A stretch of 51,836 bases of DNA from CAZUGA01 sp964619885 (GCA_964619885.1 CAZUGA010000035.1:1-51836); one strand, 5' to 3'; shown: positions 41,602 to 48,873, counted from the stretch's first letter. Translations and numbers: made by a program. The notes: generated from the letters alone by a model not told the origin.

Positions 41602-42137
41602 AGTGGCTTTGCTTTTGCAATTATCTCAGCAGCAGGTATTGGACCATAATATCGTGAATCGAAGCTCTTGGAATTATCTATAAAGACAAAAACCTCTCCC
41701 TTTTTTACTGTTCCACAATATTTGAACCAGGGCATTTCTCTTCCGTTTGAATCGTATTCTTCAATGGAACCATATGAAATTTTGTTAACGATTACAGTTC
41801 TATTATTCGTACAAAGAAAATCACCTGACTTTGCACTAACAGGCTTTGTCAGTGTATCACTTACGTTTAGCCACCTTCTATTAATGACCATTTCTTTTAC
41901 GTGATCGGGAGCATCAAAAACAATCAGATCACCATTTTTTACAGATTCAATATCAATGTCATTATTCAGATAATAAAAACCTTTTGGTATGCTATCTGTA
42001 TGGTTATAAACGAGATATTTTTTGCCAGAATTCATAAAAATAATGGCTATAAATATGAATGTAGACAATACCAATAGAACAGGAATAAGATTAACTGGTT
42101 TTCTTTTCAAGGAGTGATAATAGATGTTTTTTTCCAT
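41589..42137 (-). CDS. traF: TraF-like conjugative signal peptidase (S26)
   Basis: 182 aa. One membrane helix lies near residues 17-36. The nucleophile Ser49 is in NHTDSIPKGFYY. The general base is Lys98 in LTKPVSAKSGD, and the closing motif is DSRYYGPIP. All match the S26C TraF peptidase that matures and cyclises TrbC pilin in IncP plasmids. Both catalytic residues are present. It overlaps the upstream gene by 47 bases and the VirB1-like gene by 13, so translation is tightly coupled. Confidence 0.93.
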   Translation of the reverse strand: MEKNIYYHSLKRKPVNLIPVLLVLSTFIFIAIIFMNSGKKYLVYNHTDSIPKGFYYLNNDIDIESVKNGDLIVFDAPDHVKEMVINRRWLNVSDTLTKPVSAKSGDFLCTNNRTVIVNKISYGSIEEYDSNGREMPWFKYCGTVKKGEVFVFIDNSKSFDSRYYGPIPAAEIIAKAKPLWIF

Positions 42138-42498
42138 AACTTTTAGAATTAATGATTGCTTGAACCCTTAACCAGAAATCATCATCAAACTGATTTGGAT
42201 CATAGCCATGATCCTCTAACCATTTCAGAGTTTTTATCAATTTGTTTTTTTGCATGATATTGTTCCCATGAGAAATCATATTGACTCCAGGACTTACAAA
42301 TGGAATGGATATATCACCAACACCACGAAATAAATAAACATTTGTTTTTCTGACAACCGTTTCATAAAGAAATAATTCATTTTCACTCACTAGAGCAATT
42401 TTACCGTTATCATTATTAACTATTTTAGTTGGCCTTCCATAAAGTAATTGCGTGTAAAATTTGTCATCTTTTCTGAACAATGAAACAGAAATAGTCAT
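42091..42498 (-). CDS. Uncharacterised protein upstream of traF
   Basis: 135 aa from the ATG at 42498, which overlaps the stop of a 21-codon ORF as TGATG. A TTG-started longer form to 42525 is less likely. It contains FYTQLLYGRPTKIV, an all-beta-looking middle, and a C-terminal helix LIKTLKWLEDHGYDPNQFDDDFW. No signal peptide or known motif. It lies between korA and traF in the control operon. It carries a parS-like motif at 42263-42274. Confidence 0.65.
   Translation of the reverse strand: MTISVSLFRKDDKFYTQLLYGRPTKIVNNDNGKIALVSENELFLYETVVRKTNVYLFRGVGDISIPFVSPGVNMISHGNNIMQKNKLIKTLKWLEDHGYDPNQFDDDFWLRVQAIINSKSYGKKHLLSLLEKKTS
42261..42276. promoter_or_regulatory. parS-like motif inside gene upstream of traF
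   Basis: TTCCCATGAGAA at 42263-42274, one change from the core. Confidence 0.4.
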
Positions 42499-42563
42499 CA
42501 AAAAAATATTTCTAAAAATCCCCAAACAACAATCATGAATAATAAAAATTGTACAAATTTCAT
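42498..42563 (-). CDS. 21-residue hydrophobic peptide, coupled to downstream gene
   Basis: A short ORF reading MKFVQFLLFMIVVWGFLEIF and one more Phe, then TGA, which overlaps the next ATG as TGATG. GAGG lies ten bases before its ATG, whereas the downstream gene has no ribosome site of its own. The peptide would be a single membrane helix. It may serve mainly to bring ribosomes to the next gene, or be a functional membrane peptide. Confidence 0.5.
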   Translation of the reverse strand: MKFVQFLLFMIVVWGFLEIFF

Positions 42564-42585
42564 AAGAGTGGCCTCACAAATTGAT

Positions 42586-42885
42586 TTATAAAATAGAATG
42601 CTTAATCAGTAATTGTTGTTGAATTTTTTCAAATCTTTCTTTCAACTCGGGTGGAACAATGAGTTCTATTGAAGTCCACCCTTCAGGGCAATCAATTGAT
42701 TCCAGATAACTTCGCCATACACGCAAAGCAGCTTTGTGAGCTGCTTGACGTGTGACACCAAACTTACGGCCGACTTCTTCAGAACTCATTTGATTAACGA
42801 GTATTTCATAAGCCATAAGTCGTGTTCTTTCGCTTATTTTTATGTTACTTATAACAGTATTAAACTTTTTCTTTGTTAACTTCAT
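42586..42885 (-). CDS. korA: KorA/TrfB-like transcriptional repressor
   Basis: 99 aa from the ATG at 42885. LTKKKFNTVISNIKISERTRL, then AYEILVNQMSSEEVGRKFGV and TRQAAHKAALRVWRSYLE align by eye with KorA (TrfB) of IncP plasmids, including the HTH. The following PEGW...VPPELKE matches the KorA dimerisation part. KorA represses rep, partition and transfer promoters. It overlaps parB by 26 bases. The GTATATA-N4-TATATAC sites at backbone promoters are its most likely operators. That link is inferred, as the IncP operator is GTTTAGCTAAAC. Confidence 0.85.
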   Translation of the reverse strand: MKLTKKKFNTVISNIKISERTRLMAYEILVNQMSSEEVGRKFGVTRQAAHKAALRVWRSYLESIDCPEGWTSIELIVPPELKERFEKIQQQLLIKHSIL

Positions 42886-43879
42886 TGACAAAATTCATCC
42901 AGTCATCGTTAGATATTTCAATATCAATTAATACGCCATCATCAAATGTGAAAGACAGTAACTTTCTATCTTGTAATGACTCAACTTTAAATGAATCTGG
43001 TACACCACCTACATTTAATGGCTTATCCTTTTTTACCTTTTTAGGTTGATTTTGTTCTTTTTTTCCATTTGTTGTAGTGCTATCAGAGCTATCATTTAAT
43101 ACCGTTTCTATCGTATTAATTGTCTCAATAACATCATCATTAATTTTTACAGTATCAACATCATTTGAAGAATCAATATCAATAACATTGTTTTTCTTTG
43201 GCTTTGAAAGCCGTCTTTTTATATCCTCAACTTGCGTTCGCAATGATGTTCTTATTGTGGGTGATAGTATCCATGAATCGACTAATATTTTTGCTTCATC
43301 ATGATTTTTACTGTCAAGCAAGGCCAACTCATAGAATGCAGCAAAGTCATTGCTATAGCCTAATTTTATAAAATCCCATAGATAGGAATTAGCTTTATAT
43401 ACGCGAACTCTTTTGCTGACATACTGGCTTTTTTTGCCTAACAATTCCGCCGTTTTTTTGGTTCCATGTACCTTTGCTATTTTGGCAACCGCTTCTATTT
43501 CATCAGCTAACGACATATTATCGCGTTGTATGTTTTCAACCGTTTGGATAGTTAAAATCATACTGGATTCAATATCTCGAACTATGCAAGGAATCGTATC
43601 AAGTCCGGCTTTTTTTGAACCATCATAACGACGTTCTCCACAAATTATCATGTGATATCCATCGTCATTTTCAGAACGTACAATAATAGGCTGAATCACA
43701 CCCTCTTCCTTGATACTATTAGCCAGTTCATTATCTGCTTCCTTATTCCTGTCCCTTCTGGGTTGATCAGGATCAGGAATGACTTTATCAAGTAAAAGCA
43801 AGGTTATTTTTTCTCCCTTTTGAGGCTGATCAAGACTCAATGCGAGATTATCTATAGAACTAAGATTAATATTTTTCAT
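42860..43879 (-). CDS. parB: ParB/KorB-like partition protein
   Basis: 339 aa. The ParB N-domain carries VIPDPDQPRRDRN, then GVIQPIIVR and the CTP-binding box MIICGERRYDGSKKAG. The HTH region (KKTAELLGKKSQYVSKRVRVYK) recognises the centromere site. An acidic linker (residues about 225-285) leads to a C-terminal dimerisation domain. It sits directly downstream of parA with GAGG before the ATG. As in IncP KorB, it may also repress promoters. The dispersed TGTTCTCATGAGAACA motif is the best candidate for its site. Confidence 0.94.
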   Translation of the reverse strand: MKNINLSSIDNLALSLDQPQKGEKITLLLLDKVIPDPDQPRRDRNKEADNELANSIKEEGVIQPIIVRSENDDGYHMIICGERRYDGSKKAGLDTIPCIVRDIESSMILTIQTVENIQRDNMSLADEIEAVAKIAKVHGTKKTAELLGKKSQYVSKRVRVYKANSYLWDFIKLGYSNDFAAFYELALLDSKNHDEAKILVDSWILSPTIRTSLRTQVEDIKRRLSKPKKNNVIDIDSSNDVDTVKINDDVIETINTIETVLNDSSDSTTTNGKKEQNQPKKVKKDKPLNVGGVPDSFKVESLQDRKLLSFTFDDGVLIDIEISNDDWMNFVNEVNKEKV

Positions 43880-43881
43880 CG

Positions 43882-44721
43882 TTAAGCCTCGTTCATTTCC
43901 ATTTTATCGAGTAAGATTTTCATCGTATTTTTTATCTCTTTAGCGGCAATTCTGGTTGAACCTGATCGGGCCTGATGCCAGACAGGGCGACGTGAAAAAG
44001 CGGAGTTACTGATTGCTGACCTTTCAGCAATGACCTGGGAAATAACATTATTTCCTAATTGTTCTTTCATATAATTAGCCACTTGTTTTTGTAATGGGCT
44101 ATGCGTGTTCAACCTGTTTATTACTAACCCAAGAAACTCCAGTTTTTTATTTTTTTCTTCCTTAATGGCTCTGATTTTTTCAAAAAGACTGGCAACCCCA
44201 TCAGATGAAAAAGCGTCTGGATTGATCGGCGAAAAAGCATAATCAGAAGCCATCAGTGGAGCCAGCATACCAAATCCTTTTGTTGGCGGCGTATCGCAAA
44301 CAACCAAATCAAAATATTCAGACAAAGATCGTAGATTTTTAGAAAAAATTGCTGCTGACTCAATCGGCAAACGCTCAACACTGAGCAACACATCATTCGC
44401 CGGAATGACAGAGAATCTATGCTTAACTGCATTATCTAATGAATCATGTAAAACATTATCCGGCTCTATATCGCCCTTTTTATTCGGCACAAAACAGACT
44501 GTTTTAGTCTGTAAATCCGTCATATCGAATAGATCACTGGCGCTTAAACACTCACCAACCTGATCAAGAGCAATAAACTGTTTAGTGGCATTGCATTGGC
44601 TATCCAGGTCAACAATAGCCACACTTAAACCCTGTTTTACGGCATAACAAGCCAGAGCAACACTGAGCGTTGTTTTACCAGTTCCACCTTTATGAACGGT
44701 GCATGTAACGATTTTACCCAT
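43882..44721 (-). CDS. parA: ParA/IncC-like partition ATPase
   Basis: 279 aa from the ATG at 44721, with AAGGAT upstream; the longer frame begins at the predicted promoter -10 and is rejected. Deviant Walker A is KGGTGKTT (residues 10-17), motif 2 AIVDLDSQCNATKQ, and DLVVCDTPPTKG follows. It is a type Ib-size ParA without an N-terminal DNA-binding domain, like IncC2. It separates plasmid copies with ParB. It heads the operon parA-parB-korA-traF under a promoter containing a GTATATA operator. Confidence 0.95.
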   Translation of the reverse strand: MGKIVTCTVHKGGTGKTTLSVALACYAVKQGLSVAIVDLDSQCNATKQFIALDQVGECLSASDLFDMTDLQTKTVCFVPNKKGDIEPDNVLHDSLDNAVKHRFSVIPANDVLLSVERLPIESAAIFSKNLRSLSEYFDLVVCDTPPTKGFGMLAPLMASDYAFSPINPDAFSSDGVASLFEKIRAIKEEKNKKLEFLGLVINRLNTHSPLQKQVANYMKEQLGNNVISQVIAERSAISNSAFSRRPVWHQARSGSTRIAAKEIKNTMKILLDKMEMNEA

Positions 44722-44759
44722 TATAAAATCCTTAAAGAAAGCGATTAAAGCTGACACCA

Positions 44760-44788
44760 AGTATATAAATGTATATACCTAGTGTCAA
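44760..44788 (-). promoter_or_regulatory. parA promoter with GTATATA operator
   Basis: Minus strand: TTGACA (44783-44788), 17-bp spacer, TATACT (44760-44765). GTATATA-AATG-TATATAC (44761-44778) covers the -10 and spacer. Outer arms TGACAC and GTGTCA extend the symmetry. Confidence 0.8.
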
Positions 44789-44834
44789 CCTTTATGTAAT
44801 CATGTTACTGAAAATAATCCAAGAACAAAATAAT

Positions 44835-44850
44835 TGTTCTCATGAGAATC
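44835..44850. promoter_or_regulatory. parS-like motif next to par operon
   Basis: TTCTCATGAGAA at 44837-44848, between the klcA stop and the par promoter. The position beside parAB fits a partition site. Confidence 0.55.
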
Positions 44851-45269
44851 TAATCTATTGCTTTGGCAATAACTCCACCTTCTGGGTGTGACCAGGAATA
44901 TTCCAGAAGCCAATGATACAAATTAATAAATTGATCACCGCCACCAATGGATGCCATGTGGTTATAAGAAAACAGGCAAACGACAATACCGGCAGCTTCC
45001 AGACTTAGCGATCCATCAAAGTAGTTATTAGCCCAGATCAAATCCAATGAATCAGCATCAAGACTGGGAGCCATAAAGAACCCCCCGTTCGATAATTCAT
45101 AGAAATCCCAATATCCCCCTTGGTAATCAGAGCAAAGTTTTTCCATGTAATGATAAATAAGGTTTTCACAAATAAGAAATTTACCACCGAAATATTCAGG
45201 CAGTTTATTCATACGGATAGATTCAGGAACAACAACTGAATTTACAACAACTTCAACTTCTTCACACAT
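44850..45269 (-). CDS. klcA: KlcA/ArdB-type anti-restriction protein
   Basis: 139 aa. The recognised family path is NKLPEYFGGKFLICENLIYHYM, YQGGYWDFYELSNGGFFMAP, SLEAAGIVVCLFSYN and the end GVIAKAID. ArdB/KlcA proteins block type I restriction in vivo and protect an entering plasmid. It is preceded by a 397-bp leader almost identical to that of ardC. If oriT lies at 40862, the gene is in the leading region, with the entering strand as its template. Confidence 0.94.
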   Translation of the reverse strand: MCEEVEVVVNSVVVPESIRMNKLPEYFGGKFLICENLIYHYMEKLCSDYQGGYWDFYELSNGGFFMAPSLDADSLDLIWANNYFDGSLSLEAAGIVVCLFSYNHMASIGGGDQFINLYHWLLEYSWSHPEGGVIAKAID

Positions 45270-45290
45270 AATTTAATCTCCTAGTGTCTT

Positions 45291-45324
45291 AAAAAAACCG
45301 GTTGGGGCGTGGTGTCCCTCAACC
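45291..45324 (-). terminator. Leader hairpin with T-tract before klcA
   Basis: Minus strand: GGTTGAGGG pairs with CCCCAACC (one A bulge), followed by GG and seven T. It lies between the klcA promoter and the ribosome site, so it looks like an attenuator or a read-through block. An identical copy is at 51230-51263. Confidence 0.5.
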
Positions 45325-45326
45325 TT

Positions 45327-45362
45327 GTATATAATTATATATACTTTTATATACTTCGTCAA
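45327..45362 (-). promoter_or_regulatory. klcA promoter with GTATATA operator
   Basis: Minus strand: TTGACG (45357-45362), exactly 17 bp, consensus TATAAT (45334-45339). The -10 lies inside GTATATAATTATATATAC (45327-45344). Confidence 0.8.
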
Positions 45363-45689
45363 CCGATTTGTAAACTTTTTACCGTTTCACATGGAACAAT
45401 ATATTAACAAATACAACAACATAGGATTGACAAACCACCCTATAAGTGATGCTCTTGGCGAGCTGCCGTGGAGAGCTACGAGAACCAAGTCGGTTCTCGT
45501 TTTAAATCAGCACGGCTGCGCCGTTCCTTATTTGTCTTCGCTTTTCATACCAAGGGCTTTATTGGTGTTGCCCCCGTTTCGCCGCGTGATTCAATGAGAC
45601 CGGGCAATTCCATTCTGCCAGGAGAAAAGCGAAGCGTACCTTGCAGAATGGATTTGATTGGGCTTGAATTCACGTTAACAGGCGAATGG

Positions 45690-45905
45690 GGTAACATTAA
45701 GAGCGGTCAAGTCAGCTGGCCGCGTAACCCCGCGATAGGGATTGCAGAGGAAATGAAAGGAAGGAGCTGAGTTAGAGAAGCTGCGGGAAAAAAGTGGAGG
45801 GACGGAACTTGCTTGGCCGTTAGCTAAACTTACTCAGCCGTTTATTTCATTGGAACGGAAAACCTGGCCCGTAGGGATCGCCCAAAATGTTCCCATGAGA
45901 AACTT
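45690..45905. repeat. Mosaic repeat B, copy 2
   Basis: About 80-90 percent alike by eye to 49697-49906. Shared blocks are CTGGCCGCGTAACCCCGCGA, AGTGGAGGGACGGAACTTGC, TTACTCAGC, and the block from CATTGGAACG to the parS-like motif at 45890-45901. GTTAGCTAAAC at 45819-45829 is a near-match to the IncP KorA operator. No gene is seen. Confidence 0.85.
45888..45903. promoter_or_regulatory. parS-like motif downstream of kfrA
   Basis: TTCCCATGAGAA at 45890-45901, at the end of mosaic repeat B. Confidence 0.45.
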
Positions 45906-45912
45906 TTAACCT

Positions 45913-46857
45913 CTAATTTTTGCTTTTTCCCTGATTAGATTTAGCCAAATTCACTAGCTCATTTTGCAGAGATTCATTCTTTTTGTTCAGCGATTCGATT
46001 GACTGGTTCAGGTTATCGCATCGTTCGTTAAGCCTGGCATTTTCTAACTTTAATTCGGCGTTTTCATGTTCCGTATCGGTGAATTTCTGGAACTGTTTTT
46101 TGTATTCTTCCTTTGTTTTTTCTGCCTGACGAGTTAATGAATCGACTTCATCTTTAAGAGACTGAATCAGAGAATTGGATTTTTCAGCATTAATTTCATC
46201 TGTTTGAATCTGATTTTGTAGTTGCTTGACAGTGGCTTCAAGTGATTCAATTTCTTTCATCTGTTGCTGATTAACAGCGCATAAATGCGCGTTGGTATCC
46301 GCCGATGATTGAAGTTCATGATTAAGTGATTTTAATGACTCCCCTCGTTCATCCGCGACAGCCTGGAACTTCGCAACATCCTGGTGTGCAATATCCAGTT
46401 TTTGTTCAAATTTTCTCACTCGTTGCTGTTGATTTTCTAGCTGACTGGTCAGAGAATCAATCTGGTTTTCCAATACGTCTATCTGCTCGCGGTCGTCCCG
46501 TTGTTGCATCAGAAACTCTTCTTTTTTCAACTCATACGCCTGGGTAGCGACTTCAATAGCCTTATTGATTTCGCCCTGAATGACCGGCCAGGTGGAAACC
46601 AGGGATTTCTGAATATTCTCACAAGTCGCCCCCACCATATCCTTGAACCAGGGTGACTGAGGTTGCTCAGTAGCGGATTCATCTTCTTTAATAAAGTCAT
46701 GTTTAAACTTGTCAAGAATTTCAGAACAGCGGCTATAACGGCCACCAACGGCCTGCTGAAGTTTTGCTGGTTTAATGGTATCAATGGCTATACCATCCGC
46801 TAAAAGCTGATGGATAGCATCAATGTATTTTTCTTCGGGTATTTCGGGTCTAGCCAT
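45913..46857 (-). CDS. kfrA: KfrA-like coiled-coil DNA-binding protein
   Basis: 314 aa. The N-terminal helical DNA-binding part (residues 1-60, EIPEEKYIDAIHQLLADGI...VGGRYSRCSEILDKF) is followed by about 200 residues of coiled coil rich in Gln, Glu and Leu. This is the architecture of plasmid KfrA, a segregation-linked protein and autorepressor. The start codon lies in a half parS-like motif (TTCTCATGG). A 15-bp-arm inverted repeat just upstream (46884-46920) is the likely operator. Confidence 0.88.
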   Translation of the reverse strand: MARPEIPEEKYIDAIHQLLADGIAIDTIKPAKLQQAVGGRYSRCSEILDKFKHDFIKEDESATEQPQSPWFKDMVGATCENIQKSLVSTWPVIQGEINKAIEVATQAYELKKEEFLMQQRDDREQIDVLENQIDSLTSQLENQQQRVRKFEQKLDIAHQDVAKFQAVADERGESLKSLNHELQSSADTNAHLCAVNQQQMKEIESLEATVKQLQNQIQTDEINAEKSNSLIQSLKDEVDSLTRQAEKTKEEYKKQFQKFTDTEHENAELKLENARLNERCDNLNQSIESLNKKNESLQNELVNLAKSNQGKSKN

Positions 46858-46883
46858 GAGAAGTCCTGCGATCTTAAAAGTTA

Positions 46884-46920
46884 GTTAGTTAATTAGTTAG
46901 TAACAAACTAATTAACTAAC
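46884..46920. promoter_or_regulatory. Inverted repeat, probable KfrA operator
   Basis: Perfect 15-bp arms GTTAGTTAATTAGTT and AACTAATTAACTAAC with a 7-base gap, itself built of GTTA repeats. It begins 27 bases upstream of the kfrA start, matching the autoregulatory repeats known for kfrA genes. Confidence 0.65.
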
Positions 46921-46954
46921 ATATTAACAAATAACGAACAAATGTCAACAAAAT

Positions 46955-47090
46955 GGGTAACGTGGCCAGATCACCTGGTTACCATAGACGTTACCTCTCG
47001 TTCGCTGCCGGTTAGCTCCGGCTCCTTACCTCATCACTCTTGGTTTAAATACCTTGGGTGAAGCCGAAGGCTGAGGGCAAAGCCCTTATT
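46955..47090. repeat. Mosaic repeat A, inverted copy
   Basis: Reverse complement of the 25510-25650 unit: GGGTAACGTGGCCAG, the CGGTTAGCTCCGG block, then the AGCC-gaa-GGCT and AGGGC-aaa-GCCCT hairpins near 47059-47085. After it, GAAGTTATCCTGTAAGGAT begins another short repeat seen again near 47298. Confidence 0.85.
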
Positions 47091-47260
47091 AATGAAGTTA
47101 TCCTGTAAGGATTCCTTATAGATGGTGCTTGGCAAATTATTTAAAGGTGTTTGTGTCGAAAAAGAAAAAAAGGGTTAGTTTTTAAGTCATCTATTTCTTT
47201 GATAGGTATTTTATTGTTGCTTATAGAGCGAATAAGGTAAGTGATATAGGATAGAAGGGG

Positions 47261-47325
47261 TGAAGCCGAAGGCTGAGGGGCTTAGCCCCTTATAAAAGAA
47301 GTTGTCCTTTATGGACTCCTTTTAA
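47261..47325. repeat. Repeat A hairpin pair, variant
   Basis: AGCC-gaa-GGCT and AGGGGC-tta-GCCCCT (47276-47290), followed by GAAGTTGTCCTTTATGGACTC. Compared with other copies, both sides of the GC stem changed together. Confidence 0.7.
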
Positions 47326-47341
47326 GTTTTTGCCGATGAAG

Positions 47342-47766
47342 TTATCAACAGATTAAAAGGTAGAATAAATAAAGATTAAATATAAGAATAAAAAAAGAAA
47401 AGAATAGGGGTTTGGGTAGAGATAAAAAAATTATAAAAAACAATGGTATAAAGAATTCTAAATTTTCAAAGTCGCGGTTATAACTACCACTTTCTTTTAA
47501 CTCGCGGTTATAACTACCACTTTAGAGGCGAACTCGCGGTTATAACTACTACTTCTCGCGGTTATAACTACCACTTCAAGTGCGAACTCGCGGTTATAAC
47601 TACCACCTTTTGAAAAAAAACATGCTTTTTTGTGGCTAAAATTTGACCAATAATTATAACTCGCGGTTATAACTACCACTTATACGCGGTTATAACTACC
47701 ACTTCTCGCGGTCATAACTACCACTTCCACGCGGTTATAACTACCACTTCTTTGAAGTTATCCACA
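47342..47766. other. Replication origin oriV with nine iterons and DnaA boxes
   Basis: Nine copies of CGCGGTTATAACTACCACTT or close variants start at 47473, 47503, 47535, 47557, 47589, 47662, 47685, 47707 and 47730. A perfect DnaA box TTATCCACA lies at 47758-47766 and a near box TTATCAACA at 47342-47350. An A-rich tract (47350-47470) is a likely melting site. The spacings are close to whole helical turns. The 46921-47341 part holds only repeats. Confidence 0.92.
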
Positions 47767-47769
47767 GAA

Positions 47770-48813
47770 TTAGCTATCTATTTGTATTCCAACAGACAAA
47801 GCTTTTGTTTTTCCGTCTTTACAGCGTTTGTTAGCGGCCTTTTGCTCAGAGACAAAGTTTGTTGTTGGTGAGACTGTGTATTTAACATCAACAATTTTCC
47901 GGCCTTCTTTCCGAATGTCTTCAGTGAAATTGGCAATGACTCCGCGATCTATAAGTTCTGTGAGTGATGATCTGACTTTCTGTCTGTTTTTGTCTTCTGT
48001 TTTTTGTTGTAACAGGCCGCTATCACGATAGACCTTGGAATACATAAAGTGATAGGTATTCATGAGATTTGCTTGCTTGAAACGATTGATTAACTGTTTA
48101 TATATCCATCGGGTTAGTTGTTCATTACAACTCATTAAGCGTTCGTAGTTGAATTGCCTGTATTCTAACTTGTTCACGCTATGGCTGATAAAAAGGGGTA
48201 GGCGTGCAATGTGTTGCGAGTTAGTATCAGCTAAATAATCATGGCGATTTACACTCACAAGGTCTTGTAAAATTGATCCTTTCCAGATTTCTTTCTCTTC
48301 TTTATAGAGAGTGATTACAGACGAACTCATGACTTCTATGGCGTGTTTGATTTGTTTTTTATCGCGGCTGCGCCCCCTGTTTTTCAGTTCCTTTTGAATC
48401 ATGCCCAGTGTAAACCGTACCCAACTTTCCGTTTTTTGGGGATTATGAATTCCGAATTGCTGATCTGTAAAAATCTTTTTTAATGCTTCTTCAACTAATT
48501 CTTCAGTAACACTGGGGAAAAAGGCTTTGTATTTACCGTTTTCCTGCTCAATTAAAGCAGGTTGTATTTTTACCGTACAAGGAGAATCATTGTATGAAAA
48601 ATTCCACTTATAAGGCTCTGCAAGCCCCCCTTCTGTTCTTAATTGACTAATTTGTCGAGGGGTAAAGAAATACTTGGGAATACTTTCCCAGACCTCAACC
48701 ATATTAGAGACATCGTTTTTATTATTACTTAAAAACTGGGTAAACAGGTCATATTGAACACTTTTAATTGATTCTTCGGGTGGTTCTTTCATAGGCATTT
48801 TCTTATCTCGCAC
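47770..48813 (-). CDS. rep: Plasmid replication initiator (Rep, iteron-binding)
   Basis: 347 aa from a GTG with AAGGGG seven bases upstream. The start fits the predicted promoter 25 bases further up. The middle has winged-helix character (RGRSRDKKQIKHAIEVMSSS, YERLMSCNEQLTRWIYKQLI, MNTYHFMYSKVYRDSGLL). This resembles Rep proteins that bind iterons as monomers. I cannot assign an incompatibility group. The gene ends 3 bases from the DnaA box of oriV. A GTATATA operator over its promoter implies control by the plasmid repressor. Confidence 0.87.
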   Translation of the reverse strand: MRDKKMPMKEPPEESIKSVQYDLFTQFLSNNKNDVSNMVEVWESIPKYFFTPRQISQLRTEGGLAEPYKWNFSYNDSPCTVKIQPALIEQENGKYKAFFPSVTEELVEEALKKIFTDQQFGIHNPQKTESWVRFTLGMIQKELKNRGRSRDKKQIKHAIEVMSSSVITLYKEEKEIWKGSILQDLVSVNRHDYLADTNSQHIARLPLFISHSVNKLEYRQFNYERLMSCNEQLTRWIYKQLINRFKQANLMNTYHFMYSKVYRDSGLLQQKTEDKNRQKVRSSLTELIDRGVIANFTEDIRKEGRKIVDVKYTVSPTTNFVSEQKAANKRCKDGKTKALSVGIQIDS

Positions 48814-48837
48814 AATATACCCCTTATCCTGATAGGA

Positions 48838-48873
48838 GTATATAATACTATATACTTTAGATTATAATATCAA
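48838..48873 (-). promoter_or_regulatory. rep promoter with GTATATA operator
   Basis: GTATATA-ATAC-TATATAC (48838-48855). Minus strand TTGATA (48868-48873) with a -10 such as TAGTAT (48845-48850) inside the operator. Confidence 0.65.

Larger units (their letters stand above)
45278..45674. repeat. Repeat C: duplicated 397-bp anti-restriction leader, copy 1
   Basis: Nearly identical to 51217-51613 (offset 5939). It contains the leader element CTCCTAGTGTCTTA, a hairpin plus T-tract, a sigma70 promoter, GAGAACC-aagtc-GGTTCTC, ACGGC-tgc-GCCGT, and CCATTCTGC paired with GCAGAATGG. The open frames across it are duplicated with it and are not convincing genes. Confidence 0.92.

Noticed and set aside
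45325..45770. Two rightward frames (about 90 and 100 aa), with parallel frames at 51264-51619
   Set aside because: Duplicated because repeat C is duplicated. They cross promoter, operator and hairpins and have no ribosome site or known fold.
45819..45829. GTTAGCTAAAC as an IncP-type KorA operator
   Set aside because: One base short of GTTTAGCTAAAC, not at a promoter, and changed to GTTAGCTGAAC in the sister repeat. The GTATATA sites fit better.
47098..47106. TATCCTGT as a second nick site
   Set aside because: It matches the nick consensus but lies in the origin repeats far from the relaxase gene and is part of a short palindrome; a variant repeat near 47300 lacks it.
47497..47679. 60-aa leftward frame with repeated VVITA units
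   Set aside because: Translation of iterons, not a gene.
47473..47749. CRISPR array
   Set aside because: Repeats are 20 bp with very short, uneven gaps, next to a rep gene and DnaA boxes; no cas genes. They are iterons.
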